A stretch of DNA of 14,328 nucleotides from contig CAZGSG010000139.1 of assembly GCA_964528095.1 (NCBI GenBank), forward strand, positions 1-14,328, written 5' to 3'. Positions 6,991-14,328 of this stretch are shown here, piece by piece. The notes below the pieces were generated by a model, which saw nothing but the letters and a program-made list of their open reading frames with translations, was not told the DNA's origin and ran no database searches. The DNA comes from CAZGSG01 sp964528095 (GTDB taxonomy: Bacteria; Bacteroidota; Bacteroidia; Chitinophagales; Chitinophagaceae). The position numbers were made by a program, and so were the translations under genes. The first letter of the stretch is position 1. The number at the start of each line of letters is the position of its first letter.

Positions 6991-9900
6991 TCAGAATGTG
7001 ATCTGTATACCGACGTTAATGATTTTTTGAACCGGGTAGTCACCGCCTTCTGTGCCGGATGGTGTTTCAGGATCCACTTCATAAATATTTTTTTCCTTCA
7101 ACATCCAGGTGAGCAGGTTATAGCCACTGGTATAGATCCTGCAACCCTGTATAGAAAGCTTATCCATCAACCTTTTCGGCAGATCATATCCAAACTGGAA
7201 TGATTTCACGCGCAGGTAATCTGTACGTCTGAACCAGTAGTCAGATGGATAAGTACCTGCATTGTTGATATTGGATGCAAGACTTAACCGCGGAAAATCA
7301 GGATTGGGATTATCGGGAGTCCAGTAATTCGCATGTATCTGGCGGAAATTATTACCAAATGGATTGATCGACTCGGCTATTTTCCGGTTAGAGAAATTGA
7401 GCGCGCTCTGCAAGGTGAATGCTATACTAAACCCTTTATAAGAAGCGGTTCCTGTAAAACCCAGGATCGTGCTTGGCAGGTTTGGATAAGGCAGTATGCG
7501 CAGATCGCTTGCATCAATGATGCCGTCTTTATTCAGGTCTTCATATTTAAGATCACCAGGATTGGGGATCAGGCCGGCAGGCTTGGCACTTGCGGCCACA
7601 TCCGCCGCATCCTGGTAGTATCCAAGGAAATGATAACCGGCAATCGTACCCAGCGGCTTTCCTGTTTTATTCAACCAGGGGAATGCAGGCTGCGCCTCAT
7701 CCATATAAAGCACTTTATTTTTTGCAACAGAAATATTTGCTCTTACAGAATAATTAAAGTTCCTGATCCTGTCTGCATAACCAACCTCTACTTCATAACC
7801 ACGGTTCTGTACCTCACCCAGGTTTACCGGGGGAAGACCCACACCTAAAATAGACGATACACTATTCCGTACGATCAGGATATCATACCGGTATTTGTCA
7901 AAATAGTCAGCAGTGATGCTTAATTTTCCTTTAAACATTTTCAGATCAACACCCACATCTACCTGTCTTTCTTTTTCCCAGGTAACATCTGTTCCCAGTG
8001 TACCTTCTACTATACCATTTACCGTGCTGCTCACATCGCCGATTGAATAAGAACCCGAACGTGAATAGATCTGCTGGTAGGTATAGCTTGTACCGGTGGC
8101 CAGGTCATCCGTTCCATTCAACCCGATTGATCCACGCAGTTTGAACAGGTCGAAAAATGGGAAAGCGTTTTTAAAGAATTTTTCTTCTGATATATTCCAT
8201 CCTGCAGATACCGCGGGAAACCAGGAATACCGGTTGGCCGAAGAGAACTTGCTCGAACCATTATATCCTGCAAGTAATTCAACCAGGTATTTCTGACGAA
8301 ACTCATAGCCTGTCCTGAATGAAAAACCGCGGAAGTAATAAGGAATATTAGCCCCTGTTTCTTCTCCCGTCTGGTTGAATAATGCAAGAGCTGTGATATG
8401 GTGGCCATTAAATGTCCGGTCATAGTTAAGTGACGCCTGTGTATTCAATCGTTTCACGGCATTGGCCGCATCGGGTGAATAGTTGGTGCTTAGTTTTTCT
8501 ATCCTGTACACGGTAGGGCTGAATGGCGTGTACGTATTGGTAGTGGCATTGTACATAAAAGAAGGGAACTCGGTCCTGGTCAGGTCTCTTCTGAAACGGA
8601 ACTGCCCATTATATCCTACAATAGCCCGGAGAGATAATCCTCTTGTGATGAAATCAAGTTTTTGTGTAGCCCGGAGATTAGCGGTAGCTGTATTATCAAA
8701 AAACCGTCTGTAACCGCCCAATGCTATACGACCGATGATGCTATTGGAATAGTTACCAACTGTATTATTCGATCCATAAGACCCATCGGGGTTATAAGGA
8801 TTGTAAGCAAACGGTGGCAACTGGTTGTAATCGCTGATCTCGAAAAAGATATTGTTCCGGTTATTACGGCCAATGATATTCGGCTCGTTGTTTTCTGCAA
8901 AGTTCCCGGACAGGTCTACATTCAGCGTCAGGCTTTTTGTAGCAATGAAATCGAGGTTGGAACGGAAACTATAGCGTTTGTAGTAATAGTTGCTTTTGAG
9001 ATCTTTATTATCGCTAAAATCTTTTACCATTCCATCCTGGAAAAGATAACCGGCGGATATAAAGTATTTGACCTTGTCTGTACCACCTGAAATATTAAGA
9101 TTGGTATTTGTTTGTACAGAGAATTTGCGAAGCAGCAAATCAGCCCAGTCTACATTCGGGTGACCATAAGGGTCTTTTCCATTCTGAAATAGTTCAAGAT
9201 CAGTTGCTGAATACCTGGGTGTAAAATTAGGAACAGGAGTTACATCATTGTCATTGGCCTGTGCTTTATTATATAATAAGGCACTACCGTATGAGTCCAG
9301 GTATTTTGGTAAATAAGTAGGTCGCTGACCGGCAGATTCCGAGCGAAGCGTGATCCTGGGTTTGCCATTTTTACCACGGCGTGTAGTAATAACAATTACC
9401 CCGTTCGCGCCTTTGATACCGAAAACTGCGGTAGAAGCCGCGTCTTTTAATATCGTAAAGCTTTCTATCTGGTCAGGATCTATTTCACTGAGTGATCCTT
9501 TGTATTCCAGGTCATCAACCAGCACCATTGGTGCGCCGGCATTATCGCCACCACCCATGGAGCTAAGTCCCCTGATCAATACACGACCACCATCTGCGCC
9601 CGGACGACCGGAACGCTGCTGTGTAGTGATACCTGTTACACGACCTATCAACGCGTTTTGCAAACTCGCTGTAGGTGTCTGCCTGATCTCGTCACCGGAG
9701 ATACTGCTCACCGCAGCGGTCAGTACGATCTTTTTCTTCTGACCGTATGCTACCACTACCACGTCTTCCATACCCTTTGCATCTACATCAAGTGTTATGT
9801 TCAGCTGGGTATTGGTTGTCGCATCTACTTCTTTTGCGAGATAGCCTACAGATTGGAAGACAAGCGTACCCTTGCCACGAAGCGTTAGTTGAAACTGCCC

Positions 9901-10062
9901 TTTGCTATCTGTGATAGTACCATTGCTCGTTATATCTTTTTCGTATACCGATACTCCCTGCAGAGGATCTTTCCCCGAGCTTACCGTACCCTTCACTGTC
10001 TGCTGCGCGTAATTGACCAGGACAGACAAACTGAATAAAATTATTAAGACTATTTTTTTCAT
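6991..10062 (-). CDS. SusC/RagA-family TonB-dependent outer membrane transporter (complete)
   Basis: This is a complete SusC-like protein of 1023 residues from the ATG at 10062. A longer frame starts at 10095 but overlaps the preceding susD stop by 11 bp and adds 11 residues before the signal peptide; MKKIVLIILFSLSVLVNYAQ at 10062 is a textbook export signal, so I prefer it. Order of parts: signal peptide (1-20), carboxypeptidase-regulatory-like beta-sandwich (about 22-95), a TonB-box-like EDVVVVAYG (99-107), the plug domain (about 112-230, with ALIGRVTGI, RIRG-type VLIRGLSS, SFTILKDAA and GVIVITTRRG), then the 22-strand barrel ending in ITF, with the terminal phenylalanine expected for outer membrane barrels. 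A DxNxDGxIDxxD motif (DLNKDGIIDASD, near residue 840) is an EF-hand-like, possibly calcium-binding loop. It imports oligosaccharides using TonB-ExbBD energy, together with the SusD-like protein that starts 29 bp downstream. Confidence 0.96.
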   Translation of the reverse strand: MKKIVLIILFSLSVLVNYAQQTVKGTVSSGKDPLQGVSVYEKDITSNGTITDSKGQFQLTLRGKGTLVFQSVGYLAKEVDATTNTQLNITLDVDAKGMEDVVVVAYGQKKKIVLTAAVSSISGDEIRQTPTASLQNALIGRVTGITTQQRSGRPGADGGRVLIRGLSSMGGGDNAGAPMVLVDDLEYKGSLSEIDPDQIESFTILKDAASTAVFGIKGANGVIVITTRRGKNGKPRITLRSESAGQRPTYLPKYLDSYGSALLYNKAQANDNDVTPVPNFTPRYSATDLELFQNGKDPYGHPNVDWADLLLRKFSVQTNTNLNISGGTDKVKYFISAGYLFQDGMVKDFSDNKDLKSNYYYKRYSFRSNLDFIATKSLTLNVDLSGNFAENNEPNIIGRNNRNNIFFEISDYNQLPPFAYNPYNPDGSYGSNNTVGNYSNSIIGRIALGGYRRFFDNTATANLRATQKLDFITRGLSLRAIVGYNGQFRFRRDLTRTEFPSFMYNATTNTYTPFSPTVYRIEKLSTNYSPDAANAVKRLNTQASLNYDRTFNGHHITALALFNQTGEETGANIPYYFRGFSFRTGYEFRQKYLVELLAGYNGSSKFSSANRYSWFPAVSAGWNISEEKFFKNAFPFFDLFKLRGSIGLNGTDDLATGTSYTYQQIYSRSGSYSIGDVSSTVNGIVEGTLGTDVTWEKERQVDVGVDLKMFKGKLSITADYFDKYRYDILIVRNSVSSILGVGLPPVNLGEVQNRGYEVEVGYADRIRNFNYSVRANISVAKNKVLYMDEAQPAFPWLNKTGKPLGTIAGYHFLGYYQDAADVAASAKPAGLIPNPGDLKYEDLNKDGIIDASDLRILPYPNLPSTILGFTGTASYKGFSIAFTLQSALNFSNRKIAESINPFGNNFRQIHANYWTPDNPNPDFPRLSLASNINNAGTYPSDYWFRRTDYLRVKSFQFGYDLPKRLMDKLSIQGCRIYTSGYNLLTWMLKEKNIYEVDPETPSGTEGGDYPVQKIINVGIQITF

Positions 10063-10084
10063 ATCACAATTATTATAGGAATGA

Positions 10085-11770
10085 TTACCAGCCATAGTTT
10101 TGAATGAGATTTTGATTCTTTGCTATTTCACTGTAAGGAATAGCATAGTAATACATCTTGGGAGCGAGGAATTTTATTTTCCCTGCAACAATGTTTTCAT
10201 ACGTGAGCGTATTATTCGCATTCTTTGTGATCTTTATACCGGCAAGATCTTTATTCAATACCTGTTCAGCGATCTTCCATCTGCGCAGGTCCCAGTAGCG
10301 GTGTTCCTCAAATGCAAGTTCTACCCTTCTTTCGTTACGGATCAATTCACGCATCTGTTCTTTGGTAAGTCCTGTCGGGATACCATAACGGGTGTCTGCA
10401 CCCGCGGTTATGCCTGCTCTTTTACGGATATTGATCAGTTGGGTTGACACCGCCGCTACATTCCCTGAATATTCATTCAATGCTTCTGCATAATTCAGCA
10501 TCAGCTCGCCGCTACGGAAAAGAACAAAATTGTGATTCTGTGCAGTGTAGGCTGTAGCTGTAGCGAAATTGCCCAGGAACTTGCGGAGATAATAACCGGT
10601 CTTGGTTTGTACACCATTCCTGTTCGGCTTGTCTAACCCACCTTCAAAGGTTTCCAATGGACGATTAAGCCAGGATACCCCGTTCGCCAGCACTGTATTG
10701 GCCAGGCGTGGGTCACGGTTTGTATAGGGACTGGCCGGATTATACCCCGATGTAGGGTCAGTTATCGCTTTACCATTCAGCATGGTAAAAGCATTTACCA
10801 GGTCCTGGGTAGGACTGGTATTGCCATTACCAACTCCGTTCTCTTTATATCCTACGGGTCCATTATTTGTTTCAAGATCGGTAGTGGTACCTCTTAAATA
10901 AGGAAGTATCAGTTCATTGTTCTTCCTGTTGAGAAATATATTGTTGAATGTCGCTTCCAGTGGATACACATTCAATGTCAGTAATTCATTCGCTGCCTGC
11001 GCTGCCTTATTCCATCTTTCGGCATCATAGCTGGCATAGCCCATCACCGCTTTTTGTTCAGCAGTTGCAGCGGTGGGCACACCTCCATTGTATAAGGGAC
11101 TAGCGGCATATAATAATGTCCTTGCCTTCAATGCGATCACCGAACCACGGGTTGCTCTGCCAAAACTTCCCACATTGGCATTGATAAACGTTTCGTTACG
11201 TACTACCGCTTTTATCGCGTCGCATTCCGTCACGATATAATTCACAGATTCCTCAAAGCTGTTCCGCTTCAGCAGTATATTATCTTTTGAAGTGAATATG
11301 ACATCGCCAACCAGGGGCACACCGCCATACCGTTTTAGTAATTCAAAATAAAAGAAAGCACGAAGAAACCGGGCTTCCGCTTTCCAGATCGGCACTTCTA
11401 CCATTGGTATGATGTCTACCTTGGAAAGAAACAGGTTCACCTTTCTTATTCCACTATAATTTTTTGCCCAGGCAATATCCGGGTGGCCGCTGCTGTTCAG
11501 GTCGCCATTGATGATCGTATGTATGACAGTACCGTTTCTTGATGGCAACGCGTCATCCGTTGCTGCATCTAAAAGATCACCACCGATACGATTGAAGCCC
11601 GTGGGCATATCTGCATAAATATTAGTAAGCACCTGCTGCGCGGCTATACCATTTTTATCCGATGGATCAAAAACATAATCTTCCGTATTATTCTCAAGCG
11701 GTCCGGCATTTTCTTTTCTGCAACCCAGTATCGACACAGCCGCCAGGAAAAGTATTATATAAAATTTCAT
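10085..11770 (-). CDS. SusD/RagB-family glycan-binding outer membrane lipoprotein (upstream pair)
   Basis: The protein has 561 residues with a lipoprotein signal peptide and lipobox cysteine C17 (SILGCRKEN). SusD features are KAEARFLRAFFYFELLKRYG, ARTLLYAASPLYNGG, a C-terminal ELAFEEHRYWDLRRWK segment (about 484-499) and the tail NQNLIQNYGW. Residues 332-344 are NGKAITDPTSGYN, matching the second SusD-like protein exactly, but most of the chain differs, so these are related paralogs rather than a recent duplicate. The start lies 11 bp after the stop of the upstream SusC gene and the stop lies 22 bp before the next SusC start, which makes one tight transcription unit. It probably caps its own SusC partner and may prefer a different oligosaccharide from the downstream pair; that preference is an inference. 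Confidence 0.96.
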   Translation of the reverse strand: MKFYIILFLAAVSILGCRKENAGPLENNTEDYVFDPSDKNGIAAQQVLTNIYADMPTGFNRIGGDLLDAATDDALPSRNGTVIHTIINGDLNSSGHPDIAWAKNYSGIRKVNLFLSKVDIIPMVEVPIWKAEARFLRAFFYFELLKRYGGVPLVGDVIFTSKDNILLKRNSFEESVNYIVTECDAIKAVVRNETFINANVGSFGRATRGSVIALKARTLLYAASPLYNGGVPTAATAEQKAVMGYASYDAERWNKAAQAANELLTLNVYPLEATFNNIFLNRKNNELILPYLRGTTTDLETNNGPVGYKENGVGNGNTSPTQDLVNAFTMLNGKAITDPTSGYNPASPYTNRDPRLANTVLANGVSWLNRPLETFEGGLDKPNRNGVQTKTGYYLRKFLGNFATATAYTAQNHNFVLFRSGELMLNYAEALNEYSGNVAAVSTQLINIRKRAGITAGADTRYGIPTGLTKEQMRELIRNERRVELAFEEHRYWDLRRWKIAEQVLNKDLAGIKITKNANNTLTYENIVAGKIKFLAPKMYYYAIPYSEIAKNQNLIQNYGW

Positions 11771-11781
11771 AAGTAGTGCAG

Positions 11782-14328
11782 TTAAAATTTAATGTTTAAA
11801 CCAGCATTGATTGTTTGCATCACAGGATAACCTCCTGCAAAACTTTCAGGATCGAGTCCCCTGCTGTTCAGATGAGAGAATGTGACAAGATTAGTCGCGT
11901 TAAGGAATACACGTGCCATGGTAAGACCTGCTTTCCTCGTCACTGACGGTGGAATAGTATAACCGATCTCTACATTTTTAATACGCAGGTAATCTCCATT
12001 CACCATCCAGTAAGAAGAAGCACGCTGGTTATTGGCATTGACCCCCACCCATAATCTTGGGTAGGTCGCATTCGTTGTATTAGCAGGTGTCCACCTGTTG
12101 AAGTTATCTTCATATCCCTGTCCCCTGCCATTATTTTGAAAAGGATAACGGGAANNNNNNNNNNTTTCCGATTAGCAACACCCTGGAACAATACCTGCAT
12201 ATCTATGCCTTTATAACTAAGCCCTGTTGAAAGACCGTAAAACATAAATGCCTTGCTATTACCGATGGCCTGCTGGTCATTCGCGTCAATTGTTCCATCA
12301 TTGTTCAGGTCCTTATACCGGATATCACCCGGTACAATACCACCACCCTGGAACGCGTGTCCATTGATCTCGGCCTGCGAAGCAAATAAACCATCGGCTA
12401 CATATCCGAAGGTCTGGCCTATAGGTCTGCCTGTCTGCATCATGTAACTGTATAATCTTGCAGGCTCTGCATTGTATATTACTTCACTACTACGGACCGT
12501 AAAATTGGGTGATACAAAATAACTGACGCTCCCTTTTTTATCCTGCCAGTTGGCATCAATCTCCCATCCACTATACCGGCCTTTACCGATATTTTCCAGT
12601 ACATATGCTGTACCTAAAATATCAGAGCCATCATTACGGGACTGTAACAGGTCATAATAGTTATCATTAAAATAATCGATGGATATTGTCAGCTTGTTGC
12701 TAAACAACGCCGCGTCAATACCTGTAGAGATCTTGTTTGCCTTTTCCCAGGTCACCACAGGATTGGCCAGCGCTCCCATCTGCAGTGTAGCTGTGGAAGA
12801 TGGCACTGTGCTGCCAAAACCATAGCCGGAACCTCCAACATAATATTGGTTGTATACATAGTATCCCACATTTGCATTACCGGTCTTACCAGCCGTAGCT
12901 CTAAGTTTCAGGTAATTCAGCCAGCTGATCTTATCTTTTAAGAAAGCGGCTTTTGTGATATCCCAGCCAATGCCCAATGCGGGAAATACACCATAACGTT
13001 TTGATACAGGAAATCTCTCCGTTCCATTCCATCCTGCAGTAAGATCAACAAACCAGGTTTCTTTGTGATCATAAGAAACTTTTCCAGCCAGGCTTGAAAA
13101 ACTATAAGGAAGCTGGCTGTTTTCGCGACGGTAATCGTTACTCGCCACTACGATCGCGTCGATATTATCCGTTTCGCTGAGTTTTGTTGAATACCCCATG
13201 GATACTTCAGTATAAAAAAGCCGGTTCTGGCTATTGGTCGTATTCGAATTGGCCTGGTCACCTGTTACTCCATACTTGGTATAAGACTTTATGCCGGCCA
13301 CATCGCTTTCCTTGTATACTGCAAAACTTTTACTGCGGTTGATGGTCTCGCGCTGATAAGAGTTCAGTGCGGCCAGCGCTTTTATCCAAAGACCTTTTGT
13401 CAGTACATCAAGATTGCCCCTGATGCTGATATCTGCTTTAAAATCTCTTTCGTATACAGGCATATAACCCGATAAAACAGATTGTCCATATAAATTGGAC
13501 TGGTAATCGAGGTTACCACCCAGTGAACTATCACTGTTCAGCACAGGATACGCGTTGTTAGGCGTATTCTCCAGGTTGGCAAAAATGCCACCGGTAGTAG
13601 AGCCCGGCTGGTTGGAATTTTGAATCCTGCCCAGTAGATTGAGTGAAGTAGTGATATGTTTATTAATATCTGTTTCAATATTGGAGCGGAGCAGGTATCT
13701 TTTATAATCGGAGTTTGTTCCGTATGAATTAAAATCCTTTTCTTTTAAAAGACCATCCTGGTGCAGGTAGTCGAGCCCTACATAATACCGGGTAGATCTA
13801 TTGCCTCCTGATATTCCGAGATCGTACCTGCTAAAAGGGGCTTGCTTTTTCAGGATCTCTTTCTGCCAGTCTACATCGGGATGCCCGATCGGGTCCGTTC
13901 CATTTTTATACGCGTCCAAATCGGCTTGCGAATATCGTGGCGCGATACCGTCATTTCCTAAAGCCTCATTATACAAGCTCGCGTAATCATAGGCCTTCAT
14001 GTACTTTGGCAATTGCGTTGGTCTTTGCACGCCGTACTGCGCGGTAAACTCGATCCGCTGCGGCTGGTTACGTGCGCCTTTTTTTGTGGTGATCAATATC
14101 GCGCCCTTACCGCCCCGCATTCCCAACATAGCAGTGGCCACCGCGTCTTTTAGCAGGGTGATCGATTCGATCTGTTCGGGATTGATGGAAGGAAAGCTCT
14201 GGGGTGTACCATCGATCAGTACAAATGGAGCCTGCCCGCGTAAAAAAACAGTCACATCGTCGTATCCCGGTTCGCCAATTTCCTGCACGGTACTAAGACC
14301 GGCCAGTCGACCAGTGAGCCATCCTCCA
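11782..14328 (-). CDS. SusC/RagA-family TonB-dependent transporter, N-terminus off the window and interrupted by an assembly gap
   Basis: This should be read as one gene. Right of the gap, 721 codons run from the window edge in frame: plug residues GWLTGRLAGLSTVQEIGEPG, then SITLLKDAVATAMLGMRG and GAILITTKKG, then barrel strands to FQGVANRK. Left of the gap, the frame resumes as SRYPFQNNGRGQGYEDNF, RWTPANTTNATYPRLW and continues 123 residues to the stop, ending LNIKF with a terminal phenylalanine. The join matches the usual SusC layout at this point, and the reading frame is restored only if the missing length is 2 modulo 3, so 10 is a placeholder. Comparison with the complete SusC suggests only a few residues are lost. 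The signal peptide, regulatory-like domain and plug start lie beyond the right edge. An EF-hand-like DLNNDGTIDAND loop sits in the same place as in the other SusC. It pairs with the SusD-like gene that starts 11 bp downstream. Confidence 0.94.
12155..12164. other. Assembly gap of 10 N inside the SusC gene
   Basis: Ten consecutive N bases interrupt the transporter gene. The run length fits a scaffolding placeholder rather than a measured gap. Reading straight through it shifts the frame, producing a false tail of about 50 residues on the larger piece and an apparent separate 88-residue protein (from a GTG at 12048) on the other side. Both are artefacts. Confidence 0.97.

Noticed and set aside
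8118..8423. 101-codon minus-strand open frame inside the complete SusC gene
   Set aside because: It is an alternative frame of a well-supported SusC coding region.
12000..12154. Apparent C-terminal tail of the larger SusC piece and a separate 88-residue ORF starting at 12048
   Set aside because: Both arise from the wrong frame after the 10-N gap. The correct frame reads through as the SusC C-terminus.

Overview
The window is part of a polysaccharide utilization locus (PUL) from a Bacteroidota bacterium. The tandem SusC/SusD-type pairs, the signal peptides with lipobox cysteines, the aromatic C-termini of the SusC barrels and the lack of Shine-Dalgarno sites all point there. Protein style resembles soil or plant-associated Chitinophagaceae, but the genus cannot be fixed from the sequence. 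Every gene I accept is on the minus strand, so the locus is read from right to left.

In order of transcription: a SusC-like TonB-dependent transporter cut by the right edge and interrupted by a 10-N assembly gap (11782-14328); its SusD-like lipoprotein (10085-11770); a second, complete SusC-like transporter (6991-10062); a second SusD-like lipoprotein (5201-6961); a 279-bp intergenic stretch with a perfect 13-bp hairpin (5110-5139); a GH30 glycosidase (3533-4921); a GH5 glycosidase with a C-terminal CBM6-like module (1726-3543, start uncertain); and a GH2 glycosidase cut by the left edge (1-1598). Gene spacing is 11-30 bp within the transporter block, the GH30 and GH5 genes abut or overlap, and 127 bp separate GH5 from GH2.

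The likely scheme is the usual PUL one. Secreted GH5 and GH30 enzymes cut a beta-linked glycan outside the cell or in the periplasm, the two SusCD pairs bind and import oligosaccharides, and GH2 removes terminal sugars. GH30 together with a GH5 of the exo-1,3-glucanase-like type suggests a beta-glucan (beta-1,3 and/or beta-1,6, as in fungal or oomycete walls). The substrate is an inference only, because GH2 specificity cannot be read here. No regulator (HTCS, ECF sigma/anti-sigma) and no locus promoter is visible; both may lie beyond the right edge.

I see no RNA gene, CRISPR array, insertion sequence or phage element, and no clearly new system. The points most worth checking are the intra-locus hairpin, the two divergent SusCD pairs, and the assembly gap that splits one transporter artificially.
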